NCBI GenBank assembly: GCA_904066235.2
Contig: CAJFCV020000001.1
Location: forward strand, 12,209,291-12,273,290
DNA: 64,000 nucleotides
DNA from: Bursaphelenchus xylophilus
Taxonomy: Eukaryota; Nematoda; Chromadorea; Rhabditida; Aphelenchoididae
Direction of reading: 5' to 3'
Shown here in pieces: positions 1 to 12,933 of this stretch. Numbering within the stretch: the stretch's first letter is position 1; each line of letters starts with the position of its first letter. The notes under the pieces were generated by a model. The model was not told the DNA's origin, searched no databases, and saw only the letters and a program-made list of their open reading frames with translations. The position numbers and the translations under genes were made by a program.

Positions 1-3000
1 CAAGTTTCAGCATTTTTGGAATCAAACTACGCCCACACTGGGCGAAACACTCTGATATTATACTAGACACCGGTTTTGAAAAAAGGTGAATTAGTGATGA
101 CGGAGTGAATTGACAAGACGTACACCATTCGAAAGGTGACCGCCTAAGATTTTAGCATGGCAAGTTTCAGCATTTTTGGAATCAAACTACGCCCACACTG
201 GGCGAAACACTCTGATATTATACTAGACACCGGTTTTGAAAAAAGGTGAATTAGTGATGACGGAGTGAATTGACAAGACATACACCATTCGAAAGGTAAC
301 CTCCTAAGATTTTAGCATGGCAAGTTTCAGCATTTTTGGAATCAAACTACGCCCACACTGGGCGAAACACTCTGATATTATACTAGACACCGGTTTTGAA
401 AAAAGGTGAATTAGTGATGACGGAGTGAATTGACAAGACATACACCATTCGAAAGGTGACCGCCTAAGATTTTAGCATGGCAAGTTTCAGCATTTTTGGA
501 ATCAAACTACGCCCACACTGGGCGAAACACTCTGATATTATACTAGACACCGGTTTTGAAAAAAGGTGAATTAGTGATGACGGAGTGAATTGACAAGACG
601 TACACCATTCGAAAGGTAACCGCCTAAGATTTTAGCATGGCAAGTTTCAGCATTTTTGGAATCAAACTACGCCCACACTGGGCGAAACACTCTGATATTA
701 TACTAGACACCGGTTTTGAAAAAAGGTGAATTAGTGATGACGGAGTGAATTGACAAGACATACACCATTCGAAAGCTAATCGCCTGAGATTTTAGCATGG
801 CAAGTTTCAGAATTTTTGGAATCAAACTACGCCCACACTGGGCGAAACACTCTGATATTATACTAGACACCGGTTTTGAAAAAAGGTGAATTAGTGATGA
901 CGGAGTGAATTGACAAGACATACACCATTCGAAAGGTAACCTCCTAAGATTTTAGCATGGCAAGTTTCAGAATTTTTGGAATCAAACTACGCCCACACTG
1001 GGCGAAACACTCTGATATTATACTAGACACCGGTTTTGAAAAAAGGTGAATTAGTGATGACGGAGTGAATTGACAAGACATACACCATTCGAAAGGTAAC
1101 CGCCTAAGATTTTAGCATGGCAAGTTTCAGAATTTTTGGAATCAAACTACGCCCACACTGGGCGAAACACTCTGATATTATACTAGACACCGGTTTTGAA
1201 AAAAGGTGAATTAGTGATGACGGAGTGAATTGACAAGACATACACCATTCGAAAGGTGACCGCCTAAGATTTTAGCATGGCAAGTTTCAGCATTTTTGGA
1301 ATCAAACTACGCCCACACTGGGCGAAACACTCTGATATTATACTAGACACCGGTTTTGAAAAAAGGTGAATTAGTGATGACGGAGTGAATTGACAAGACA
1401 TACACCATTCGAAAGCTAATCGCCTGAGATTTTAGCATGGCAAGTTTCAGCATTTTTGGAATCAAACTACGCCCACACTGGGCGAAACACTCTGATATTA
1501 TACTAGACACCGGTTTTGAAAAAAGGTGAATTAGTGATGACGGAGTGAATTGACAAGACGTACACCATTCGAAAGCTAATCGCCTGAGATTTTAGCATGG
1601 CAAGTTTCAGCATTTTTGGAATCAAACTACGCCCACACTGGGCGAAACACTCTGATATTATACTAGACACCGGTTTTGAAAAAAGGTGAATTAGTGATGA
1701 CGGAGTGAATTGACAAGACATACACCATTCGAAAGGTAACCTCCTCAGATTTTAGCATGGCAAGTTTCAGCATTTTTGGAATCAAACTACGCCCACACTG
1801 GGCGAAACACTCTGATATTATACTAGACACCGGTTTTGAAAAAAGGTGAATTAGTGATGACGGAGTGAATTGACAAGACATACACCATTCGAAAGGTAAC
1901 CGCCTCGAGATTTTAGCATGGCAAGTTTCAGCATTTTTGGAATCAAACTACGCCCACACTGGGCGAAACACTCTGATATTATACTAGACACCGGTTTTGA
2001 AAAAAGGTGAATTAGTGATGACGGAGTGAATTGACAAGACATACACCATTCGAAAGCTAATCGCCTGAGATTTTAGCATGGCAAGTTTCAGCATTTTTGG
2101 AATCAAACTACGCCCACACTGGGCGAAACACTCTGATATTATACTAGACACCGGTTTTGAAAAAAGGTGAATTAGTGATGACGGAGTGAATTGACAAGAC
2201 GTACACCATTCGAAAGGTGACCGCCTAAGATTTTAGCATGGCAAGTTTCAGCATTTTTGGAATCAAACTACGCCCACACTGGGCGAAACACTCTGATATT
2301 ATACTAGACACCGGTTTTGAAAAAAGGTGAATTAGTGATGACGGAGTGAATTGACAAGACATACACCATTCGAAAGCTAATCGCCTGAGATTTTAGCATG
2401 GCAAGTTTCAGAATTTTTGGAATCAAACTACGCCCACACTGGGCGAAACACTCTGATATTATACTAGACACCGGTTTTGAAAAAAGGTGAATTAGTGATG
2501 ACGGAGTGAATTGACAAGACGTACACCATTCGAAAGCCAATCGCCTGAGATTTTAGCATGGCAAGTTTCAGCATTTTTGGAATCAAACTACGCCCACACT
2601 GGGCGAAACACTCTGATATTATACTAGACACCGGTTTTGAAAAAGGTGAATTAGTGATGACGGAGTGAATTGACAAGACATACACCATTCGAAAGCTAAT
2701 CGCCTGAGATTTTAGCATGGCAAGTTTCAGCATTTTTGGAATCAAACTACGCCCACACTGGGCGAAACACTCTGATATTATACTAGACACCGGTTTTGAA
2801 AAAAGGTGAATTAGTGATGACGGAGTGAATTGACAAGACATACACCATTCGAAAGGTAACCTCCTCAGATTTTAGCATGGCAAGTTTCAGCATTTTTGGA
2901 ATCAAACTACGCCCACACTGGGCGAAACACTCTGATATTATACTAGACACCGGTTTTGAAAAAAGGTGAATTAGTGATGACGGAGTGAATTGACAAGACA

Positions 3001-6000
3001 TACACCATTCGAAAGGTAACCTCCTCAGATTTTAGCATGGCAAGTTTCAGCATTTTTGGAATCAAACTACGCCCACACTGGGCGAAACACTCTGATATTA
3101 TACTAGACACCGGTTTTGAAAAAAGGTGAATTAGTGATGACGGAGTGAATTGACAAGACGTACACCATTCGAAAGCCAATCGCCTGAGATTTTAGCATGG
3201 CAAGTTTCAGCATTTTTGGAATCAAACTACGCCCACACTGGGCGAAACACTCTGATATTATACTAGACACCGGTTTTGAAAAAAGGTGAATTAGTGATGA
3301 CGGAGTGAATTGACAAGACGTACACCATTCGAAAGGTGACCGCCTAAGATTTTAGCATGGCAAGTTTCAGCATTTTTGGAATCAAACTACGCCCACACTG
3401 GGCGAAACACTCTGATATTATACTAGACACCGGTTTTGAAAAAAGGTGAATTAGTGATGACGGAGTGAATTGACAAGACATACACCATTCGAAAGGTAAC
3501 CTCCTCAGATTTTAGCATGGCAAGTTTCAGCATTTTTGGAATCAAACTACGCCCACACTGGGCGAAACACTCTGATATTATACTAGACACCGGTTTTGAA
3601 AAAAGGTGAATTAGTGATGACGGAGTGAATTGACAAGACATACACCATTCGAAAGGTAACCTCCTCAGATTTTAGCATGGCAAGTTTCAGCATTTTTGGA
3701 ATCAAACTACGCCCACACTGGGCGAAACACTCTGATATTATACTAGACACCGGTTTTGAAAAAAGGTGAATTAGTGATGACGGAGTGAATTGACAAGACG
3801 TACACCATTCGAAAGCCAATCGCCTGAGATTTTAGCATGGCAAGTTTCAGCATTTTTGGAATCAAACTACGCCCACACTGGGCGAAACACTCTGATATTA
3901 TACTAGACACCGGTTTTGAAAAAAGGTGAATTAGTGATGACGGAGTGAATTGACAAGACGTACACCATTCGAAAGGTGACCGCCTAAGATTTTAGCATGG
4001 CAAGTTTCAGCATTTTTGGAATCAAACTACGCCCACACTGGGCGAAACACTCTGATATTATACTAGACACCGGTTTTGAAAAAAGGTGAATTAGTGATGA
4101 CGGAGTGAATTGACAAGACATACACCATTCGAAAGGTAACCTCCTAAGATTTTAGCATGGCAAGTTTCAGCATTTTTGGAATCAAACTACGCCCACACTG
4201 GGCGAAACACTCTGATATTATACTAGACACCGGTTTTGAAAAAAGGTGAATTAGTGATGACGGAGTGAATTGACAAGACATACACCATTCGAAAGGTAAC
4301 CTCCTAAGATTTTAGCATGGCAAGTTTCAGCATTTTTGGAATCAAACTACGCCCACACTGGGCGAAACACTCTGATATTATACTAGACACCGGTTTTGAA
4401 AAAAGGTGAATTAGTGATGACGGAGTGAATTGACAAGACGTACACCATTCGAAAGGTGACCGCCTAAGATTTTAGCATGGCAAGTTTCAGCATTTTTGGA
4501 ATCAAACTACGCCCACACTGGGCGAAACACTCTGATATTATACTAGACACCGGTTTTGAAAAAAGGTGAATTAGTGATGACGGAGTGAATTGACAAGACA
4601 TACACCATTCGAAAGGTAACCTCCTAAGATTTTAGCATGGCAAGTTTCAGCATTTTTGGAATCAAACTACGCCCACACTGGGCGAAACACTCTGATATTA
4701 TACTAGACACCGGTTTTGAAAAAAGGTGAATTAGTGATGACGGAGTGAATTGACAAGACATACACCATTCGAAAGGTAACCTCCTAAGATTTTAGCATGG
4801 CAAGTTTCAGCATTTTTGGAATCAAACTACGCCCACACTGGGCGAAACACTCTGATATTATACTAGACACCGGTTTTGAAAAAAGGTGAATTAGTGATGA
4901 CGGAGTGAATTGACAAGACGTACACCATTCGAAAGGTAACCTCCTAAGATTTTAGCATGGCAAGTTTCAGCATTTTTGGAATCAAACTACGCCCACACTG
5001 GGCGAAACACTCTGATATTATACTAGACACCGGTTTTGAAAAAAGGTGAATTAGTGATGACGGAGTGAATTGACAAGACGTACACCATTCGAAAGGTGAC
5101 CGCCTAAGATTTTAGCACGGCAAGTTTCAGCATTTTTGGAATCAAACTACGCCCACACTGGGCGAAACACTCTGATATTATACTAGACACCGGTTTTGAA
5201 AAAAGGTGAATTAGTGATGACGGAGTGAATTGACAAGACGTACACCATTCGAAAGGTGACCGCCTAAGATTTTAGCATGGCAAGTTTCAGCATTTTTGGA
5301 ATCAAACTACGCCCACACTGGGCGAAACACTCTGATATTATACTAGACACCGGTTTTGAAAAAAGGTGAATTAGTGATGACGGAGTGAATTGACAAGACA
5401 TACAACATTCGAAAGCTAATCGCCTGAGATTTTAGCATGGCAAGTTTCAGCATTTTTGGAATCAAACTTCGCCCACACTGGGCGAAACACTCTGATATTA
5501 TACTAGACACCGGTTTTGAAAAAAGGTGAATTAGTGATGACGGAGTGAATTGACAAGACGTACACCATTCGAAAGCCAATCGCCTGAGATTTTAGCATGG
5601 CAAGTTTCAGCATTTTTGGAATCAAACTACGCCCACACTGGGCGAAACACTCTGATATTATACTAGACACCGGTTTTGAAAAAAGGTGAATTAGTGATGA
5701 CGGAGTGAATTGACAAGACGTACACCATTCGAAAGCTAATCGCCTGGGATTTTAGCATGGCAAGTTTCAGCATTTTTGGAATCAAACTACGCCCACACTG
5801 GGCGAAACACTCTGATATTATACTAGACACCGGTTTTGAAAAAAGGTGAATTAGTGATGACGGAGTGAATTGACAAGACGTACACCATTCGAAAGGTGAC
5901 CGCCTAAGATTTTAGCATGGCAAGTTTCAGCATTTTTGGAATCAAACTACGCCCACACTGGGCGAAACACTCTGATATTATACTAGACACCGGTTTTGAA

Positions 6001-9000
6001 AAAAGGTGAATTAGTGATGACGGAGTGAATTGACAAGACGTACACCATTCGAAAGCCAATCGCCTGAGATTTTAGCATGGCAAGTTTCAGCATTTTTGGA
6101 ATCAAACTACGCCCACACTGGGCGAAACACTCTGATATTATACTAGACACCGGTTTTGAAAAAAGGTGAATTAGTGATGACGGAGTGAATTGACAAGACG
6201 TACACCATTCGAAAGCCAATCGCCTGAGATTTTAGCATGGCAAGTTTCAGCATTTTTGGAATCAAACTACGCCCACACTGGGCGAAACACTCTGATATTA
6301 TACTAGACACCGGTTTTGAAAAAAGGTGAATTAGTGATGACGGAGTGAATTGACAAGACATACACCATTCGAAAGGTAACCTCCTAAGATTTTAGCATGG
6401 CAAGTTTCAGCATTTTTGGAATCAAACTACGCCCACACTGGGCGAAACACTCTGATATTATACTAGACACCGGTTTTGAAAAAAGGTGAATTAGTGATGA
6501 CGGAGTGAATTGACAAGACATACACCATTCGAAAGGTGACCTCCCAAGATTTTAGCATGGCAAGTTTCAGCATTTTTGGAATCAAACTACGCCCACACTG
6601 GGCGAAACACTCTGATATTATACTAGACACCGGTTTTGAAAAAAGGTGAATTAGTGATGACGGAGTGAATTGACAAGACGTACACCATTCGAAAGCTAAT
6701 CGCCTGAGATTTTAGCATGGCAAGTTTCAGCATTTTTGGAATCAAACTACGCCCACACTGGGCGAAACACTCTGATATTATACTAGACACCGGTTTTGAA
6801 AAAAGGTGAATTAGTGATGACGGAGTGAATTGACAAGACGTACACCATTCGAAAGCCAATCGCCTGAGATTTTAGCATGGCAAGTTTCAGCATTTTTGGA
6901 ATCAAACTACGCCCACACTGGGCGAAACACTCTGATATTATACTAGACACCGGTTTTGAAAAAAGGTGAATTAGTGATGACGGAGTGAATTGACAAGACG
7001 TACACCATTCGAAAGGTGACCGCCTAAGATTTTAGCATGGCAAGTTTCAGCATTTTTGGAATCAAACTACGCCCACACTGGGCGAAACACTCTGATATTA
7101 TACTAGACACCGGTTTTGAAAAAAGGTGAATTAGTGATGACGGAGTGAATTGACAAGACATACACCATTCGAAAGGTAACCTCCTAAGATTTTAGCATGG
7201 CAAGTTTCAGCATTTTTGGAATCAAACTACGCCCACACTGGGCGAAACACTCTGATATTATACTAGACACCGGTTTTGAAAAAAGGTGAATTAGTGATGA
7301 CGGAGTGAATTGACAAGACATACAACATTCGAAAGCTAATCGCCTGAGATTTTAGCATGGCAAGTTTCAGCATTTTTGGAATCAAACTACGCCCACACTG
7401 GGCGAAACACTCTGATATTATACTAGACACCGGTTTTGAAAAAAGGTGAATTAGTGATGACGGAGTGAATTGACAAGACGTACACCATTCGAAAGGTGAC
7501 CGCCTAAGATTTTAGCATGGCAAGTTTCAGCATTTTTGGAATCAAACTACGCCCACACTGGGCGAAACACTCTGATATTATACTAGACACCGGTTTTGAA
7601 AAAAGGTGAATTAGTGATGACGGAGTGAATTGACAAGACGTACACCATTCGAAAGCCAATCGCCTGAGATTTTAGCATGGCAAGTTTCAGCATTTTTGGA
7701 ATCAAACTACGCCCACACTGGGCGAAACACTCTGATATTATACTAGACACCGGTTTTGAAAAAAGGTGAATTAGTGATGACGGAGTGAATTGACAAGACG
7801 TACACCATTCGAAAGCCAATCGCCTGAGATTTTAGCATGGCAAGTTTCAGCATTTTTGGAATCAAACTACGCCCACACTGGGCGAAACACTCTGATATTA
7901 TACTAGACACCGGTTTTGAAAAAAGGTGAATTAGTGATGACGGAGTGAATTGACAAGACGTACACCATTCGAAAGCCAATCGCCTGAGATTTTAGCATGG
8001 CAAGTTTCAGCATTTTTGGAATCAAACTACGCCCACACTGGGCGAAACACTCTGATATTATACTAGACACCGGTTTTGAAAAAAGGTGAATTAGTGATGA
8101 CGGAGTGAATTGACAAGACGTACACCATTCGAAAGCCAATCGCCTGAGATTTTAGCATGGCAAGTTTCAGCATTTTTGGAATCAAACTACGCCCACACTG
8201 GGCGAAACACTCTGATATTATACTAGACACCGGTTTTGAAAAAAGGTGAATTAGTGATGACGGAGTGAATTGACAAGACGTACACCATTCGAAAGGTGAC
8301 CGCCTAAGATTTTAGCATGGCAAGTTTCAGCATTTTTGGAATCAAACTACGCCCACACTGGGCGAAACACTCTGATATTATACTAGACACCGGTTTTGAA
8401 AAAAGGTGAATTAGTGATGACGGAGTGAATTGACAGGACGTACACCATTCGAAAGGTGACCGCCTAAGATTTTAGCATGGCAAGTTTCAGCATTTTTGGA
8501 ATCAAACTACGCCCACACTGGGCGAAACACTCTGATATTATACTAGACACCGGTTTTGAAAAAAGGTGAATTAGTGATGACGGAGTGAATTGACAAGACG
8601 TACACCATTCGAAAGGTGACCGCCTAAGATTTTAGCATGGCAAGTTTCAGCATTTTTGGAATCAAACTACGCCCACACTGGGCGAAACACTCTGATATTA
8701 TACTAGACACCGGTTTTGAAAAAAGGTGAATTAGTGATGACGGAGTGAATTGACAAGACGTACACCATTCGAAAGCCAATCGCCTGAGATTTTAGCATGG
8801 CAAGTTTCAGCATTTTTGGAATCAAACTACGCCCACACTGGGCGAAACACTCTGATATTATACTAGACACCGGTTTTGAAAAAAGGTGAATTAGTGATGA
8901 CGGAGTGAATTGACAAGACGTACACCATTCGAAAGCCAATCGCCTGAGATTTTAGCATGGCAAGTTTCAGCATTTTTGGAATCAAACTACGCCCACACTG

Positions 9001-12000
9001 GGCGAAACACTCTGATATTATACTAGACACCGGTTTTGAAAAAAGGTGAATTAGTGATGACGGAGTGAATTGACAAGACGTACACCATTCGAAAGCCAAT
9101 CGCCTGAGATTTTAGCATGGCAAGTTTCAGCATTTTTGGAATCAAACTACGCCCACACTGGGCGAAACACTCTGATATTATACTAGACACCGGTTTTGAA
9201 AAAAGGTGAATTAGTGATGACGGAGTGAATTGACAAGACGTACACCATTCGAAAGGTGACCGCCTAAGATTTTAGCATGGCAAGTTTCAGCATTTTTGGA
9301 ATCAAACTACGCCCACACTGGGCGAAACACTCTGATATTATACTAGACACCGGTTTTGAAAAAAGGTGAATTAGTGATGACGGAGTGAATTGACAAGACG
9401 TACACCATTCGAAAGGTGACCGCCTAAGATTTTAGCATGGCAAGTTTCAGCATTTTTGGAATCAAACTACGCCCACACTGGGCGAAACACTCTGATATTA
9501 TACTAGACACCGGTTTTGAAAAAAGGTGAATTAGTGATGACGGAGTGAATTGACAAGACGTACACCATTCGAAAGGTGACCGCCTAAGATTTTAGCATGG
9601 CAAGTTTCAGCATTTTTGGAATCAAACTACGCCCACACTGGGCGAAACACTCTGATATTATACTAGACACCGGTTTTGAAAAAAGGTGAATTAGTGATGA
9701 CGGAGTGAATTGACAAGACGTACACCATTCGAAAGCCAATCGCCTGAGATTTTAGCATGGCAAGTTTCAGCATTTTTGGAATCAAACTACGCCCACACTG
9801 GGCGAAACACTCTGATATTATACTAGACACCGGTTTTGAAAAAAGGTGAATTAGTGATGACGGAGTGAATTGACAAGACGTACACCATTCGAAAGCCAAT
9901 CGCCTGAGATTTTAGCATGGCAAGTTTCAGCATTTTTGGAATCAAACTACGCCCACACTGGGCGAAACACTCTGATATTATACTAGACACCGGTTTTGAA
10001 AAAAGGTGAATTAGTGATGACGGAGTGAATTGACAAGACGTACACCATTCGAAAGGTGACCGCCTAAGATTTTAGCATGGCAAGTTTCAGCATTTTTGGA
10101 ATCAAACTACGCCCACACTGGGCGAAACACTCTGATATTATACTAGACACCGGTTTTGAAAAAAGGTGAATTAGTGATGACGGAGTGAATTGACAGGACG
10201 TACACCATTCGAAAGGTGACCGCCTAAGATTTTAGCATGGCAAGTTTCAGCATTTTTGGAATCAAACTACGCCCACACTGGGCGAAACACTCTGATATTA
10301 TACTAGACACCGGTTTTGAAAAAAGGTGAATTAGTGATGACGGAGTGAATTGACAAGACGTACACCATTCGAAAGGTGACCGCCTAAGATTTTAGCATGG
10401 CAAGTTTCAGCATTTTTGGAATCAAACTACGCCCACACTGGGCGAAACACTCTGATATTATACTAGACACCGGTTTTGAAAAAAGGTGAATTAGTGATGA
10501 CGGAGTGAATTGACAAGACGTACACCATTCGAAAGCCAATCGCCTGAGATTTTAGCATGGCAAGTTTCAGCATTTTTGGAATCAAACTACGCCCACACTG
10601 GGCGAAACACTCTGATATTATACTAGACACCGGTTTTGAAAAAAGGTGAATTAGTGATGACGGAGTGAATTGACAAGACGTACACCATTCGAAAGCCAAT
10701 CGCCTGAGATTTTAGCATGGCAAGTTTCAGCATTTTTGGAATCAAACTACGCCCACACTGGGCGAAACACTCTGATATTATACTAGACACCGGTTTTGAA
10801 AAAAGGTGAATTAGTGATGACGGAGTGAATTGACAAGACGTACACCATTCGAAAGCCAATCGCCTGAGATTTTAGCATGGCAAGTTTCAGCATTTTTGGA
10901 ATCAAACTACGCCCACACTGGGCGATACACTCTGATATTATACTAGACACCGGTTTTGAAAAAAGGTGAATTAGTGATGACGGAGTGAATTGACAAGACG
11001 TACACCATTCGAAAGCCAATCGCCTGAGATTTTAGCATGGCAAGTTTCAGCATTTTTGGAATCAAACTACGCCCACACTGGGCGAAACACTCTGATATTA
11101 TACTAGACACCGGTTTTGAAAAAAGGTGAATTAGTGATGACGGAGTGAATTGACAAGACGTACACCATTCGAAAGCCAATTGCCTGAGATTTTAGCGTGG
11201 CAAGTTTCAGCATTTTTGGAATCAAACTACGCCCACACTGGGCGAAACACTCTGATATTATACTAGACACCGGTTTTGAAAAAAGGTGAATTAGTGATGA
11301 CGGAGTGAATTGACAAGACGTACACCATTCGAAAGGTGACCGCCTAAGATTTTAGCATGGCAAGTTTCAGCATTTTTGGAATCAAACTACGCCCACACTG
11401 GGCGAAACACTCTGATATTATACTAGACACCGGTTTTGAAAAAAGGTGAATTAGTGATGACGGAGTGAATTGACAAGACATACACCATTCGAAAGGTAAC
11501 CTCCTAAGATTTTAGCATGGCAAGTTTCAGCATTTTTGGAATCAAACTACGCCCACACTGGGCGAAACACTCTGATATTATACTAGACACCGGTTTTGAA
11601 AAAAGGTGAATTAGTGATGACGGAGTGAATTGACAAGACGTACACCATTCGAAAGCCAATCGCCTGAGATTTTAGCATGGCAAGTTTCAGCATTTTTGGA
11701 ATCAAACTACGCCCACACTGGGCGAAACACTCTGATATTATACTAGACACCGGTTTTGAAAAAAGGTGAATTAGTGATGACGGAGTGAATTGACAAGACG
11801 TACACCATTCGAAAGCCAATCGCCTGAGATTTTAGCATGGCAAGTTTCAGCATTTTTGGAATCAAACTACGCCCACACTGGGCGAAACACTCTGATATTA
11901 TACTAGACACCGGTTTTGAAAAAAGGTGAATTAGTGATGACGGAGTGAATTGACAAGACGTACACCATTCGAAAGCCAATCGCCTGAGATTTTAGCATGG

Positions 12001-12870
12001 CAAGTTTCAGCATTTTTGAAATCAAACTACGCCCACACTGGGCGAAACACTCTGATATTATACTAGACACCGGTTTTGAAAAAAGGTGAATTAGTGATGA
12101 CGGAGTGAATTGACAAGACGTACACCATTCGAAAGCCAATCGCCTGAGATTTTAGCATGGCAAGTTTCAGCATTTTTGGAATCAAACTACGCCCACACTG
12201 GGCGAAACACTCTGATATTATACTAGACACCGGTTTTGAAAAAAGGTGAATTAGTGATGACGGAGTGAATTGACAAGACGTACACCATTCGAAAGCCAAT
12301 CGCCTGAGATTTTAGCATGGCAAGTTTCAGCATTTTTGGAATCAAACTACGCCCACACTGGGCGAAACACTCTGATATTATACTAGACACCGGTTTTGAA
12401 AAAAGGTGAATTAGTGATGACGGAGTGAATTGACAAGACATACACCATTCGAAAGGTGACCTCCCAAGATTTTAGCATGGCAAGTTTCAGCATTTTTGGA
12501 ATCAAACTACGCCCACACTGGGCGAAACACTCTGATATTATACTAGACACCGGTTTTGAAAAAAGGTGAATTAGTGATGACGGAGTGAATTGACAAGACG
12601 TACACCATTCGAAAGCTAATCGCCTGAGATTTTAGCATGGCAAGTTTCAGCATTTTTGGAATCAAACTACGCCCACACTGGGCGAAACACTCTGATATTA
12701 TACTAGACACCGGTTTTGAAAAAAGGTGAATTAGTGATGACGGAGTAAATTGACAAGACGTACACCATTCGACAGCTAATCGCCTGAGATTTTAGCATGG
12801 CAAGTTTCAGCATTTTTGGAATCAAACTACGCCCACACTGGGCGAAACACTCTGATATTATACTAGACAC
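1..12870. repeat. 160-bp satellite array, type A monomers, mixed variant modules
   Basis: About 80 head-to-tail copies of a 160 bp monomer. Type A is recognised by accggttttgaaaaaaggt, cagcatttttgg and gggcgaaacac. Most of each monomer is nearly invariant. Differences cluster in a 16 bp module just after ccattcgaaag (gtgaccgcctaagat, gtaacctcctaagat, ctaatcgcctgagat, ccaatcgcctgagat and others) and at one base of gac(a/g)tacacc. Module order gives local higher-order repeats: a four-monomer unit (640 bp) at about 2850-3970 and a three-monomer pattern at about 3970-4770. From about 7500 to 11200 runs of the ccaatcgcc and gtgaccgcc modules alternate. A one-base insertion near 1903 and a one-base loss near 2641 shift and then restore the phase. 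No transcription unit or gene is visible. Confidence 0.98.
30..44. repeat. 15-bp inverted repeat inside the satellite monomer (first copy)
   Basis: The sequence CGCCCACACTGGGCG is a perfect dyad with two 6 bp arms around a 3 bp centre. It recurs once per monomer through both arrays, and I saw no arm mutation in the monomers I read, although flanking bases vary (aaacttcgccc near 5467, aaactgcgccc near 32159, gggcgatacac near 10924). It could be a site for a dimeric protein, could extrude a small hairpin, or could simply have been homogenised with the rest of the monomer. Function is unknown. Confidence 0.85.
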
Positions 12871-12933
12871 NNNNNNNNNNNNNNNNNNNNNNNNNNNNNN
12901 NNNNNNNNNNNNNNNNNNNNNNNNNNNNNNNNN
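12871..12933. other. Assembly gap of 63 Ns within the satellite
   Basis: A run of 63 unknown bases lies between the tactagacac part of one monomer and the tggcaag part of the next. An intact monomer would need 87 bases here, so the gap is 24 bases short of array phase. Its size is therefore either an estimate or marks a real irregularity. Translations crossing it are not meaningful. Confidence 0.99.

Noticed and set aside
2464..2841. A longer 125-codon minus-strand frame, and a similar one at 12999-13376
   Set aside because: Both are explained by a one-base loss that makes a monomer 159 bp, a multiple of 3, so the accidental frame stays open for one extra monomer.
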